Of a DNA stretch of 64,000 bases, positions 14,501 to 43,560 are shown piece after piece (position 1 is the first letter of the stretch; each line of letters starts with the position of its first letter). A program made the translations under genes and the position numbers. The notes under the pieces were generated by a model that had not been told where the DNA came from, made no database searches, and was given only the letters and a program-made list of their open reading frames with translations. Source of the DNA: Rhea pennata (Eukaryota > Chordata > Aves > Rheiformes > Rheidae); NCBI RefSeq assembly GCF_028389875.1, contig NC_084702.1, forward strand, positions 72,823,582 through 72,887,581, in the 5' to 3' direction.

Positions 14501-17500
14501 ACATGCCAAAAATGACTTAACCACAGTCCTGACAAGCAGCTTTATTTGTTTATTTAAACCCGAATCATCTGGTTATATTTGTCAGCTCATAAAAAGCAGT
14601 ATCCCAAGTACCTAATATGATGTGTAAGGTCTATTTCTTTTGTTTGTTGTCTATAATATCCCCAAGTAGTCTCCCAAGAAAGTACAGTAGCTTGAGGATA
14701 GAGAACACTAGAGCAGAGAAGCTTGCTGCCAAGACCTGATCAACACTAAATCCAGAGCTAAAACACTGACATATGGCAATTCACTTAAATCAGTGTTGAA
14801 ACAATGCCTCCCAAGCAAAAATCCTAAGGAACTGGAGAGTAATCAAAGCAAATGACTCTAGAGAGACTTCTCTAAAAAAGTGAGCAAATTCTGTACACCT
14901 TTTGGGGAGAGGAGAAACAGATTTATGTCGCATCTCAGGGCCTCCTGGTAGCAGAGTAAATCAGCAGCCACCTTTCTCTCTCCTTAACTTCTTGTAGTTT
15001 CATGACTGGTCTACCCTAGCTGTCAGTGAATACTTACGAGGTTATTTTATGTAATGTACTGAGACATTCTAGTCACACCTTCTATGAATCTGATCCAGCT
15101 GGAGCTCTGGGGAGCACACCTTGACAAAATTCACTCCCCCTTTCATCTTTACCAAAGCACACAGGGGAAGCCTGACTCCCAGCTGCAGAGGACAGGATTT
15201 GGCAAATTCTCTCAAGGATGGTGTTTCTGCAGCCATTTTTTATCAGAGTATTATAGAACTCCACAGGAAAATACTATGTGAGAAACAGTATGGGCGTCCT
15301 GTACACCATTACGCACCCTGAAGAAATTTACCTTTCCTCATGCACTGGTTTTGCTGGCTCCACTTGCCTGCCTCTCCCACACTCGGGGCCACAAAGCAGA
15401 TTCAAGATAGGTAGGTCTTGTGTTGTAGGGACTGAGGATTGCAGGCTTGTGTAATGCTGAGGGAAGACACACATGAAGAATGGGGAGAAGGGCTCTTGTG
15501 GACGTGTGTGCCCGCACACATGATTTTCTGGGTAAAGGTTAGTCTGATTGACAGCTGCCAAGGGTCTAGAAGTCTCATCATATAAGTTTCTGACATACTG
15601 AGCAAACCACACTTACCACAGAAGGAATTGCTGGTGACTGGACTTGAGCACAAGCTTTGTAAGCCAAAATGAGATGTGGTACAAAAAATGTGGAAGACTT
15701 CTAAAACTGCCAGGAACAGCCACCTCAGTTCCCACTGAGATTTACATGTAAAAAGTGCTTCTAAATCCTCTAGCAGCCTATAACAATGCACAGCAGGGAA
15801 TCTACAAACTGCTCAAGGTTTTTTTGGAGGGGTTATTACAGAACAATAAATCCCTATAGACAAACTGCACAGGGAGAAAAAACAAAATTCTCATGCAGAG
15901 TTGGAGAATGTCAGAGCTTCAGCAGTGTGATGGACATGGATCATTCACAGACACCCAAGGGCAGTTCAGTCACTGTTAGCAAGCCAGTTACAAAAATGGG
16001 CAAAATGGTCCCTTTGTTTTCCTTGCTTGCTGAGGTGCAGAGTTCTCCCCAGTAAAATATAATGTTGTAATCTTGAAAAGCAGAACAATGATGTGAATGA
16101 CTTATTTCCCTTCTGAATGAAAAAAGAACCCCCTGATTAAGCACTGTTATTGCAGATATCAGAGTATTTCCTAGCAATATTTTAGTATCACGTCTCCTTT
16201 TACAAACTGCATATGGAAGTTAGCAGGGTAGGTGCAAACCTAACTTTAGCAGTAGAATTGGTTCATAGCAAGATATAGGATTATTATCACTGATGTCCCA
16301 GCCGCATGCTAACTCTGTCTCTATTCCCACTTGTATTGATTGTCTCATCACAAGAACATCAGGAAAGGTGAAAATTTCCCTCTTTTCATTTCCATACTTT
16401 ACTACATAAATACCACAGAATCACAGAATGGTTGAGTTTGGAAGGGACCTCTGGAGATCATCTAGTCCAACCCCCTGCTCAAGCAGGGTCATCTACAGCA
16501 CGTTAGACAGGGTTGCATCCAGGAGGGTTTTGAATATCTCCAGAAAAGGAGACACCACAACCTCTCTGGGCAACGTGTTCCAGTGCTCTCACAGTGAAGA
16601 AATTCCCCCTCACACTCAGGTAGAACTTCCTGTGGTTCAGTTTGTTGCCTCTGGCAACTGGCAACTGAAAAGAGTTTGGCCCCATCCCCTTGACACCCTC
16701 CCTTCAGTTACTTATAGACATTGATAAGATCCCCCCTCAGTCTTCTCTTCCCCAGGCTAAACAAGCCCAGCTCTCACAGCTGTTCCTCATAGGGCCGATG
16801 CTCTAGTCCTCTGATCATCTTTGTAGCCCTATGTTGGACTCTCGCGAGTAGCTCCATGTCTCTCTTGTACTGGGGAGTCCAGAACTGGACACAGCACTCG
16901 AGATGAGGCCTCACCAGGGCTAAGTAGAGGGGCAGGATCACCTTCCTTGACCTGCTGGCAACACTCTTCCTAATGCAGGAATATGGTATCCTAATCCAGG
17001 ATACTATTGGTCTTCTTGGCCACAAGAGCATATTGCTGGCAAACAGTCAACTTGTAGTCCACCTGCACTCCCAGGTCTTCTCTGCAGAGCTGCTCTCTAG
17101 AAGGTCAGCCCCCAGCTTGTACTAGTGCCTAGGATTATTTCTCCCTAGGTGCAAGACCTTGCACTTGCCCTTGTTGAACCTCAGGAGGTTTCTCTCCGCC
17201 CAACTCTCCAGCATGTCCAGGTCTCTCTGAATGGCAGCACAGCCCTCAGGTATATCAGCCACTCCTCCCAGCTTGGTATCATCAGCAAACTTGCTGAGGA
17301 GGCACTCTGTCCCCTCATCCAGGTCACTAATGGATGAGTTGAACAAGATGGGACCCAGTACTGAGCCCTGGGGAACTCCACTAGCCACAGGCCTCCAACT
17401 GGACTCTGCGCCACTGATGACACCCTCTGAGCTCTGCCTTTCAGCCAGTTCTCAATTCACCTCACTGTCCACCCATCTAACCCACACTTCTTGATCTTGC

Positions 17501-20500
17501 CTAGGAGGATGTTATGGGAGACAGTGTCGAAAGCCTTGCTGAAGTCAAGGTAGACAACATCTACATACCTGACAATCACTTATCTTAAATATTTTTGTGA
17601 GCGTGCTAATTTCCAAGAAAATATTCAGGATTGATTTCTGGTTTGATTTCACAAAGTGTAAATCTTAGTAGCTCTTTCTGCCTCTTTGCCTGTACAGAAA
17701 GGCCTGGAAAAATCTTTTCTGCCTTCCCACTGTCCTACTGCACTGCATCCTGTCACAAAGCTCTTTTTGTTCTGTAGAGTTTCAGCTGACTGGCATTCAA
17801 CAACCCGATATAACAAATGACTACATAACTATGACAAGAATAATAATGCTGGCAGTATGCATTACTTAGAATACCATTATAATCATTCATAATTAAAATT
17901 AGGTTGATTTTCTTACAAGCATTTCTGAATACCATAGATTTTCTTTTGGTAGGAACACATTTCCTCTACAAAACTGAAATGGGACTAGAAAAAAATCCTT
18001 CTAGCAAAACTGTAAAGTAAATCTTAACCATAGAGCTTTTATTTGGCGAGCCTTAATCAGGTCCCTTCCAACCTTACTGATTCTGTGATTCTAAAAGAGT
18101 GAGGTTTTGGGGGAAAAAAAGTGAAGAGTTTGACAAATTTTCCCTACATCACACAAGAAGCCCTGCAAATACTTTCCTAGCCAAAGATATAGTAGAACTT
18201 AAAAATACAGACTGTGATCAGACTTTGTTAAAATCTCAGCTATGAAGAAAATATGATTATGCGCATCAGTGTTGCCACCTAGTGGCTATGAAAAAGAGTG
18301 ATAAAAGATTCACTTACAGATAGGATGGGCTTGAGGAAAGCAGAGGTACAAGTTCCTCCTCAAAGGGCCATGTGAGGTGCTAAGTGCTTCACACCTAATC
18401 TTCACTGTAGTATGTACTGCAATTGCATGGACTAGCCACTGTGCTAGATATTAGATTTTATCTCCAGAACTCAAGCTCTGCTACTTATTTCCACATAAAA
18501 TAAAAAAATAGTTAACTTTGAATTCAGGAAAGGAGATTTCAGGTTTTGTCAATGTGACTGGAAACAAAGGCAAAAAAATAGACAGTGAAGTCCTTCATCA
18601 CTAGTTCCAGATGAATAGTATCCACTTAGTTTTCACCATTTACTGGCACAGTTCATTCACTGGGTAAGAGATGATATTTTCTTTTGAGCAAAGTGCTTTG
18701 ACCAAAGTACTTCAAAGTCTGATTCTAAAAAAAAACCTCAATTTTGAAACAAAACAGATTTAATTAGGAGAATAAGAAGCACGTGTAAATGAGAATAAGA
18801 ATATATTCAGATGGAACTGACTTCTGCTCTTAAGAGGGGAGAGAGAGAGAGAGAGAATGAGTAAATATCACTCTCTTCCTCTCAGACCTGATCTGGGTGT
18901 TACCAAAATTGGTGCAAGACTTTTCTGTACTTTTTAGGAATAATTCTGTAAATGGCAAGATGTTATCAAAGGGGCAGTTATTTTCATGGAGTGGTAACAA
19001 GCGCAGCCGTTGGAAACACATACACCTGGGCACAGTAAGGGTTGGAGTAGAAGGAAGTCAATTCACTCAACTCCATCCCCTGCCATGCTCCTCCTCAAAG
19101 CCTGGTTAGCTATTACTGCCCCTTTCCTACACAAACAATGCCTAGAAATCAGTCAGTCTCCATTCTGTGCCCACATCCAGTTGCATGATGTGTGTAGGCA
19201 TGTGCATTGGGTCATGAGATTGATAAACACATATACGTTCAGAGAGATGACCAAAAATGCCATCACTGTCCCCCACAGGTACACAGCAGTGTTCAGGAAC
19301 CCTCTGGTCAGGTAGTCTGATGCACTGAGGTTGCTAGTGGAGAGCTGAGGTAGCATGTGGTCTTTGTAGGCTTCTGGAACAGCCAGTAGGCCATACTTTG
19401 ACAAAAGATTGGGGCTGTTGGCCAAAGAGGAGGTAGAAAGAGGGGCTCTGAGAAATGGAAGTGAATACCTGAGGCTGAAAGAATAAATGGGTAACTGGAA
19501 GGAACCGATTGGCTCAGGGGTATTTTCCAGCTTCACATTTCTACCTATAATGGCTACAAATAATAAAGAGCTTCTTCATTCTGTCTCAAAGGGAGCTGCA
19601 AAATGTGGTTTCATAGCCGCCTCTGTCCGTTTTCTCCTGAATCACCACAGTTGCTGTCTGTAATACCAATGTGATTTCTTCTTAGAGTTCTCTTTTTAAA
19701 TATACCCTCACTGATGAAGTTTCTCTAACACAGCAAGTGCATGTGATATTGTAGAATGGTATTGTACAAGAGTAACACCTGAAAAACAAATGTTGTTCAA
19801 GATCCATTGTGCATCTGGTAACAGGCTGTCTTAAAAGCAAAAAAAAGGTAAACACGTCATGTAACATTCTCCAGGGGCTGCAGTACAGTCAGATCAACCC
19901 CACTGCAGAACTATCAGGAAAACACTCACTTGCTCCCATGAAATGATAGTGTGGCGTTCAGCTGGCTCCTTTTCCACAAACGTCACCTCAGCAACTCCTG
20001 GAGAAGTCTCTAAAAGGAAAAGAAGAGTGTGTGTGCTGCTGGCATGGGTGACATCAAACACTGTGAGCCAGATGATTTTTCAAGTTAAACTTGACTGACA
20101 GCTAGGGGAAAAGCACTAATGACTGCAAGAACTATGCTGGTGACTGAGCAGTGGCTTTCTTTTGTCTGTAATTGTATTCAGCATATCCTGGTATGAGGAT
20201 GCACAGGACAAACAGATTTGTATTTAAGGTCTTATCTTTTGCAGAGGCTTCATGGAAAAAAAATCAGCCCTTGTTTCCTGAAGAAACTCTAAGAGTCAGA
20301 TGAATCTGTCTTTGTAAGCATGCTCTGTGGTTTCAGTTGGGCACGATATTTTTAAATAGACACAAGATGCTGTGCAGGTTGCTGTGAAATGCTAACCTCC
20401 GTATTCTACAGTGATGGGCACATTTAAGGGCTGGATTCAGTGAGTCTAAACAGATGTAGAATCTGATCCTACAGAATGGACCAGCATGAACAAACATCCG

Positions 20501-23500
20501 TTCCCTAGAATCCCAGCTGGGCACACGCAGATCTTTTAAGAGCACTGAGCTTATCATTTATAAAAGTGATCTGAATATTTTATGGGAAAGAATGGAATAT
20601 AAACACAAGATACTGATCTATAGTGCTATCCCTGCAGGTGTGTGATGGCAAAATAGTCTCCCTCACACTTACTATTTTATAATGTTTTACTTCATCTACA
20701 GGCAACTGAAATGGTTCCCATGGACTTCATTCACTTCGGATCAGGTCCAGAAAGACTACTTGTTAAGGGAATTGCAAACCCAGCACACAAGGCTGTATAG
20801 CAAAAATGATCACTATGCAGAGCTTTCAAGACCTGCTCTGCTGTGAAAGTATGGGCTCCCAAAGCAGTCACACATACTATAATTTCTTTCTGATAAAACA
20901 CACACAGTGCACTAGATAGGAAAGGCAGGTACCAGAGAGCTCTGGTTGTTTTTTTTTTTTTTAATTTTATTTATTTTTTTATCTCCAGCTCCAGGCTTCT
21001 AATTCTAGCAACAGTGCTGTCCTTGTCTGTTTTGCTAGTGGAAAATCAGCAGCCAGCATAAGGAAGTCTGAACTTTGCTTTAGTTGAAAGTATTGATTGT
21101 TTCACTGCCAGGTAATTTAAAAGACAAAATATATCACCAGAAAAACCAAAATTAAAGATATTAAAAAAAAAAATCATAGTAGGTCACCTAGGTAATCTTT
21201 CTGGCCAACGCAGGTCTCCAATCTGTAAGACTTTCTGATGTTTCACCAAGCTCACTTCAAATAGTTGGGTGCAAGGCAGGATGATCTGTATCTTGCTCAA
21301 ATGCAAGTCCTCCATATGGAGCACATATTCTGCTTTTAAAGGAATGTGTGGAATCAATGATCTAACTGGTCTTTTCCATCTATGCTATGCAAGTCTTACA
21401 AGTTAAGAGATTATAACAACAGAGTAACTGTTATTTCTGTGATCAAAGAAAACAGCATGGATGTTTAATTCATCATGCACAAAGGCTCAGCCAGCATGGT
21501 GGAAGATTTAATATCATATCAGTCACAGTAAGATGCCCAGGGATGAGCGAACTGCATCTTCCAGAGAGGTCTGAACCAAATCCAAGATCAAAAGAAAGAG
21601 AAATGTCATCTTAAAAAGCCTGAATGTTTTATTAAAAATATCCTGTGGGTAAACTGAAGATCATGCTTAACAGATGCGTGGAAGTATGGATGGGAGTTCC
21701 ATCAAACATGAAGGAGGAAAAGAAGGACAAATGCCATGGCATGCATGGCATGATAGCTTTTAGAATTTAGATGGAAGAAATCAAGAGGCTAACTAGGTTA
21801 CACAGAAGATACAGCATAAAGCTTAACCAGTTCAGGAGAATCCTCCCAGTTAACTATTCTGAATCAAGATCACAGTAAATCTTGTCTTATTTTTAGCATA
21901 CTTCACTTGGAAGTGTCCAGAAATGCTTTCAGTATTAATCAGAACAACTTGATCAAATAGTCTGAGCACAAAGCTGGAAGCAGGAAATCACAGCATTAGG
22001 GGTTCTTACTGTACTTCTAGTATTTTCTGAAGTCGGATAAAGTCTCAGCATCTTTGTAAAACTGTCTGAATACCTAATTTCTTATCTAATAAAGACTCTA
22101 AATAGTGAGGTATGCTCCTGTTCTCGACGTAAGTTAAGAACAGCCTAGACTTGCCATTCAAAATTAGTTCTGAGCAATCACTTTTGGAATGTTAATATTA
22201 GTCATGGAACTTCAGCAAAATTAATTATACTGGGAATGAAAAAAGATACCTCTCCCTTTTTCCTCAAATTATAACCTTCATAATGCTTGTGAGAAATCTT
22301 GCACCTTGTAGGGATTTCCACAGAGACCAGAAGTTGAAAAGAAGCATCTCATACACAGAATGTTAAAATTTGTTAAATTTGTTAAAACAAGAGTTTTTGG
22401 AATAGTCCCATGAATATTTACTCAAAGGCATTGGAAAATTGGGTCTCAAAATTCCATATACCGTATGTGTAATATTTTCTTGCTTGAAAGGAGTATGTTG
22501 TGTTTTAGTACATGATCATTTCCATCTCCCATAAGTGTTTCACTAACTCAAAGTTAAACATAAGAAGTATCTATGGGATTCATGAGGCCTCCTAGAAGAA
22601 GAGTTAAAAAAAAAAGATAGTTTCTAGTAGTGCAAAGTACCAAATAAAGCATCTTTCTGACTCAAATATCCTTTGTCATTTGAAAGAAACAAACAACATA
22701 CAGATTGCGCTGGTAATGTTTTCCAAAATTTTTAATTCAGCAATTCTAATTAATATGGTGCTACAATTTACATGCTTTGGATTACTTTATGGAGTAGAAA
22801 AGCATGAAATCCCAGAAAGATTGATGAGACAGAAAAGATCTGGACCAAAACATCACAACAGTAGGCTGGAGTGTGCATTGCTATATTACACAATACAACA
22901 GACCAGAGAAAAATACAGAGAGGAGAAACAAGCAAACACATGCCATGTGAAAGAGATGCCATAGGACTTTCAGAGCCAAACTCAGATTGCCATGCCACAC
23001 TTACCCTGAAAACTCAAATAAGTTTGAAAGAGAGCTCTGAACAGAGTTTGGAGATGAAACCCTGTCCTCAGAGGATCATGACCATTTAATCTCACTTGGC
23101 TGTGCAGCTATTAGCAACTTGCGCTATCTGTGATACAAATAGGTTACTAGATGAAACTCCCTGTCACTGGACACAAAGCACAGTAGCTAATTACAGTAGT
23201 CACTTTTGTCTTTAAATGCCTATATTATTTTGTGAAGTACGATTTGTTATGTTGGCATATGCAAGGCCTAACAACAAAATCCTTTACACATGCAAATATT
23301 TTCACCAATTCTTGTGATTCTACTGCCATGAGTAAAGTTTTGTCTGAGATGCCTTATTTTCTGATGTTGATGTTGAATTCCTTACACTCCTGCTGAACTT
23401 TGAAGGGAACTGCGGGGACATAAGAATGTTCAAGATCTGGACAAAAATCAAAGATGACAAGGAAGGCATGTTATGGAAAAGGTCCTGGGACATGGGAATA

Positions 23501-24197
23501 AATTGTATGGTGATTACTTATCAGGAGATGATCCTGAGCAGATTCAGCCTCTCTTCTCACGTTTCTCTCAGAACACCTTGCTATGCTGATCTCCTGTCAT
23601 TAGGTACAGTGTCTGTCAAGCCTACATATTCAGAAGTCACAGGAGAGGCTAAAAATTATGCATGATTTTGAATAAAACACCTCTTTCTCTTTGCTCTCAG
23701 CCTTTGACTCTCAAGGGCTCTCTCAAGTCACAGTTTGAAGATTTTTCCGTTAAGCTGAAATGCCAAAAACATAGATTTTGTGCATGAATAAGAAGTGCAA
23801 CATCTCTCACAGCTAGGCAATCCCAGCACAGGGACCTTAAGAAAACATACCACATACTGAGAGGAAAGCAGTAGCAGCATGGTTTCCCACGTTGCAGGTG
23901 CCCAGGCCGTCAGGTGCACCAAGCTGCCCAGCAATTCCCAGCTGCAGGAGTAGGTGCCGGGGAAGGGGGGCAGCCCCGCACCCCGGCGATGCCCCGCACC
24001 CTGCCAGGCCTCGCAGCGGCCCAGCAGCAGGGGCCCCTTCCCGTGCCCAGGCGGCCTCCACACCAGCGCCGTGTCCTCGGCCTACCTCGGGCCCGAGGGA
24101 CTCTTCTCCCACGCTGCTACTCACCCAAGACGCGTATGACGCCCAGGGTGAGCTTGTCCAGGTGGGGCTTGATGCTGGCGGAGGGCTTCTCCTCCAT
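2694..24197 (-). CDS. TPGS2: Tubulin polyglutamylase complex subunit 2, complete, 7 coding exons
   Basis: The CDS joins, in transcript order, 24197-24125, 20009-19930, 10939-10852, 8490-8359, 6630-6517, 5019-4859 and 2921-2694. It encodes 291 residues (287 if the inner exon 6 acceptor is used), against about 300 in human. TPGS2 is a non-catalytic subunit of the neuronal tubulin polyglutamylase complex, whose catalytic subunit is TTLL1; the complex adds glutamate side chains to tubulin tails on axonal, centriolar and ciliary microtubules. Recognisable stretches are [15 protein letters not shown] near the N-terminus, [15 protein letters not shown] (Knr4/Smi1-like fold, about residues 57-71), [30 protein letters not shown] and [17 protein letters not shown]. 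The tail after about residue 257 is basic and Ser-rich. Every junction has GT/AG ends and matching phases. The gene is divergent from hinderin. Identification is firm; the start is supported by a good Kozak context (A at -3, G at +4). Confidence 0.96.
2922..4858 (-). other. TPGS2: TPGS2 intron 6
   Basis: Non-coding, with a standard GTAAGA donor and TTTCAG acceptor. It holds a perfect 24-bp palindrome at 3753-3776; nothing else was recognised. Confidence 0.85.
3753..3776. repeat. 24-bp perfect palindrome
   Basis: The half-site ATTAGAAGGATA is followed directly by its reverse complement. There is no spacer, so it is a cruciform candidate rather than a hairpin RNA gene. Confidence 0.85.
4859..5019 (-). 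CDS. TPGS2: TPGS2 coding exon 6, with two possible acceptors 12 nt apart
   Basis: The exon encodes [20 protein letters not shown] followed by [20 protein letters not shown] and SPQAK, phase 0 at donor GTAAGA. Two in-frame acceptors exist. The outer one, TTTTGTAG (exon from 5019), follows a long pyrimidine tract and adds four residues (VVSP). The inner one, CTCCCCAG, starts the exon at 5007. The human protein has four residues (ALAE, from memory) at the same place, so the outer site is preferred here. Either choice keeps the frame. Confidence 0.93.
5020..6516 (-). other. TPGS2: TPGS2 intron 5
   Basis: Non-coding. It contains one ancient MIR-like SINE remnant at about 5165-5290; nothing else was recognised. 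Confidence 0.85.
5165..5290 (+). mobile_element. Ancient MIR-like (CORE-SINE) remnant
   Basis: The order of motifs fits an old tRNA-derived SINE: a tRNA-like head (GGTTTAATGGTTAGAGCATG), then GACTTGGTTCTG, then CACTTCCCCCATTATAAAATGG resembling the MIR 'cctcatctgtaaaatgg' segment. It is diverged and no target-site duplication was seen. Confidence 0.6.
6517..6630 (-). CDS. TPGS2: TPGS2 coding exon 5
   Basis: The 114-bp exon lies between acceptor TTTTTAAAG and donor GTAAGA. It encodes [20 protein letters not shown] and then a stretch ending [11 protein letters not shown]. It begins and ends within codons (phase 1 to phase 1), consistent with both neighbours. Confidence 0.95.
6845..7090 (-). 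mobile_element. Diverged CR1 (L/Y-type) LINE 3' fragment
   Basis: Read on the plus strand it shows the eroded antisense CR1 3' order: 'gatggttggaaaggaaatca', 'ccagtattggagatgccaca', then 'cttgctgcagttgaagtgca' and 'ttacttctgttctattc'. The element is oriented on the minus strand and is too old for a subfamily call. Confidence 0.55.
7836..7915. repeat. AT-rich imperfect repeat with ATTTAAATGTATA units
   Basis: Several degenerate copies of ATTTAAATGTATA and its inversions follow one another. The tract is low complexity and partly self-complementary. Confidence 0.7.
8359..8490 (-). CDS. TPGS2: TPGS2 coding exon 4
   Basis: The 132-bp exon encodes [13 protein letters not shown], then [20 protein letters not shown] and an acidic end (DEE). 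The donor is GTAATG at 8358-8353, phase 1. It corresponds to human [27 protein letters not shown]. Confidence 0.96.
8491..10851 (-). other. TPGS2: TPGS2 intron 3
   Basis: Non-coding with standard splice ends. No repeat or RNA gene was recognised. Confidence 0.8.
10852..10939 (-). CDS. TPGS2: TPGS2 coding exon 3
   Basis: The 88-bp exon follows acceptor GATTTGCAG and ends at donor GTGAGT, phase 1. It encodes [19 protein letters not shown] followed by QMTWSVKTD. The pattern LPEDLKxFYxxxxGF is the part that most resembles Knr4/Smi1-like (SUKH) domains. Confidence 0.96.
11284..11328. repeat. Compound CA/TG/TA microsatellite
   Basis: A short CA run passes into TGTG and then TATATA, ending in a CA-like stretch. 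Confidence 0.85.
11521..11556. repeat. (CA)18 microsatellite
   Basis: Eighteen uninterrupted CA units, long enough to be polymorphic. Confidence 0.97.
12125..12385 (-). mobile_element. Diverged CR1 LINE 3' fragment
   Basis: The plus strand reads as antisense CR1: 'ctggaaaagacttctgaaag', 'actcctgcttgaagtaggac', 'tactgccaatgcaccagatc', later 'gttttcctaaatatagcctg' and 'aacttgtcatcattttcctt'. These correspond to the standard 3' region of older CR1 subfamilies. The sense strand is minus. Confidence 0.75.
16414..17567 (-). mobile_element. CR1 non-LTR retrotransposon, 5'-truncated, with decayed ORF2
   Basis: The copy runs from the antisense CR1 3' end (CACAGAATCACAGAATGG) at 16414 to about 17567 and is the longest CR1 here. 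The minus-strand translation keeps reverse-transcriptase pieces: [16 protein letters not shown] and [12 protein letters not shown] (the FADD catalytic motif) at 17388-17122, and [18 protein letters not shown] and [20 protein letters not shown] at 17031-16774. Frameshifts and stops separate the pieces, so it is not functional. CTACATA occurs on both flanks (16402-16408 and 17561-17567) and may be a 7-bp target-site duplication. It is 5'-truncated, as most CR1 copies are. Confidence 0.95.
18056..18092 (+). mobile_element. CR1 3'-tail fragment
   Basis: The CR1 3' terminus is recognisable in sense orientation: AATCAGGTCCCTTCCAACC followed by TGATTCTGTGATTCT. It is only about 37 bp long. Confidence 0.75.
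19930..20009 (-). CDS. TPGS2: TPGS2 coding exon 2
   Basis: The 80-bp exon sits between acceptor CCTTTTAG and donor GTGAGT. It encodes [18 protein letters not shown] and ends in SWEQ at phase 0. It matches the human SPGVTEV..EKPPAERH..SWEQ segment. Confidence 0.95.
20010..24124 (-). other. TPGS2: TPGS2 intron 1
   Basis: Non-coding with a GTGAGT donor and TTTTAG acceptor. The first few hundred bases lie in the CpG island. Apart from a T-rich run near 20948-20980, no repeat or extra exon was recognised. Confidence 0.85.
24125..24197 (-). CDS. TPGS2: TPGS2 coding exon 1
   Basis: This exon holds the start codon at 24197-24195 and 24 codons beginning [16 protein letters not shown], plus one base of the next codon. 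The donor is GTGAGT at 24124-24119, phase 1. The human N-terminus is a few residues longer before KPHLEKLTLG, so the bird protein has a shorter leader. The exon lies inside the CpG island. Confidence 0.95.
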
Positions 24198-24340
24198 CCT
24201 TCGCAGGTCCCGGCCCAGCTCCGCTCACCATCAACTCCCAGGCAGGCAGACACAGCCAGCACAGCGGGCAGCAAGCGCGTGTGTGGGGAACGATCTGTTT
24301 GTCCCTCCTCCCACCCCGTAGCCGGGGCTGCACCGCGAAG

Positions 24341-24358
24341 AACCCTGGGAGGTGTAGT
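24341..24358 (-). promoter_or_regulatory. ZNF143 (SBS)-type promoter motif, minus orientation
   Basis: The minus strand reads ACTACACCTCCCAGGGTT, a good match to the ACTACNNNTCCCAG core. It points toward TPGS2, opposite to the motif at 24460. Confidence 0.7.
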
Positions 24359-24459
24359 TCTCCTGCCCCTCCGCGCCGCCCAGCCTGTGGACAGAGCGAG
24401 GCCTCACGGGATTGGTAGTTCCGTCAGCGCGCGGCCCGCCGCCAGCTGCCGCTCGGCGG

Positions 24460-24478
24460 ACTACGTCTCCCAGAATGC
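24460..24478 (+). promoter_or_regulatory. ZNF143 (SBS)-type promoter motif, plus orientation
   Basis: ACTACGTCTCCCAGAATGC matches the long ZNF143 consensus ACTACAATTCCCAGAATGC in all but a few positions. Confidence 0.8.
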
Positions 24479-24556
24479 CCCTCTCTTCCGCGTGCCGCGA
24501 TCGCCCCGCGGCCCGGCGGCCCCCGGCTGAGGTAGGGCGACGCCGGGCGCGGGTAG

Positions 24557-24561
24557 CCAAT
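24557..24561 (+). promoter_or_regulatory. CCAAT box (NF-Y type)
   Basis: The sequence GTAGCCAATAGG lies about 60 bp upstream of the hinderin start codon. A second, inverted copy (ATTGG) lies near 24411 on the TPGS2 side. Confidence 0.6.
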
Positions 24562-24619
24562 AGGCTGCGAGCGCTGGGGGGGCGGCGGGGGGCACTCTGG
24601 GAGTGGCGGTTGTTTCAAG

Positions 24620-42530
<17,911 letters not shown>

Positions 42531-43329
42531 AAAAAAAAAAAAGTGTGCAAGGGTTCACTGTCTGAAATAAAAACTGAACTACAGAGAAATAATTGTTCTA
42601 ATTTATGGCAGAGAATAAATCTGCATGTGCTGCCATTCAAAAGCAATCAGAGAGATGACTTGTCAGCATGTGCTGCTGGTTCATTTGAGCTTAAAACTGC
42701 CATCCAGCTGTTCCTATGATCTTGTTTTGCTATGAAGTAGATTTTTGTCAACTAAAAATGGCAATAAGGAATTTATGCATTAAAATGTGGTTATATATTT
42801 TTTTCCCCCATTTTCTTTTTCTCTCCACTTAATCCTGTTAGATTGTTGTAATTGAGGTCTAAAACTTCTCTTGCATGATATTCCAGTGCTTTGTGTGTCT
42901 GGAGGAACACAGCTTACTCTGAAGACATTTAAACTGTATGTATGCACTGAAGGGGTTAGCCAGCTCAGACTTTGTTTTTTGTTCTTATATAAAGTTAACT
43001 GTTTTACTCTTGCAGATTGTGACTTTCTTCCCCGCTTCCCTCCCCCCCTCAGCATGCTTTTATTGCCAATCATGAAATATAACATGCAGAAATGGATGAT
43101 GCAGGAATTACGATTTTCTTTCAATGTGCTGTGACAGACATTTACAAAATGTTCTTGTTCATTTCTCTTCTAAATCTTTGGTATTGATGTTTTTTTGTTT
43201 AATTCCTCAGAAGAATAACAGTAGATTACAGTGGGGTACGAGTGTGTTGTAATTACAACAAAGGCAAATGTGTTGTGATTTGTCTGGAGCCATATTTCAA
43301 GTAGGAAAGATACTAATGCTATTGCAGAA

Positions 43330-43560
43330 AGCCTTGATAAAACCTTATGTGAGGTACTGTGTTCAGATGTGACTTATCCTTGTTCAAGAAAAAATCGGTT
43401 AGATGTGGAGAAGGGCTACTCAGGGTAATAGGCAGAACGGAGAACCCATTTTATGAGAAGGGACTAAAGTGTGTGGATTTTTTGTTTTTCATTTTTTTGG
43501 TTGTTGTTGTTTTATAATAGTGACTGGCCATATAGAAGAGACTGAGATGGGGATAGGGTG
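43330..43560 (+). mobile_element. Diverged CR1 (L-type) LINE fragment, sense
   Basis: AAACCTTATGTGAGGTACTG, then GTGTTCAGATGTGACTTATC, GTGGAGAAGGGCTACTCAGG and TATGAGAAGGGACTAAAG follow the CR1 ORF2 order (KxxVRxxVQ.. through the 'GNxxRM' region). The frame is broken. Confidence 0.5.

Larger units (their letters stand above)
10940..19929 (-). other. TPGS2: TPGS2 intron 2
   Basis: At about 9 kb this is the largest TPGS2 intron. It contains a (CA)n/(TA)n tract at 11284-11328, (CA)18 at 11521-11556, an old CR1 fragment at about 12125-12385, a larger CR1 at about 16414-17567, a CR1 tail at 18056-18092 and an unidentified 127-codon open frame at 19153-19536. No further exon was found. Confidence 0.8.

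Noticed and set aside
15402-15791. 129-codon frame on the minus strand in TPGS2 intron 2
   Set aside because: Cys/Ser/His-rich with no motif, no splice context that helps, and no resemblance to a known family; judged a chance frame.
17122-17388. An intact reverse-transcriptase gene
   Set aside because: Motifs of CR1 ORF2 are present, but frameshifts, stops and 5' truncation show a dead copy.
23892-24530. Open frame of 212 codons, plus strand, and other long frames in the CpG island
   Set aside because: High GC removes stop codons by chance. The frame overlaps TPGS2 exon 1 and the promoter antisense and has no recognisable domain.
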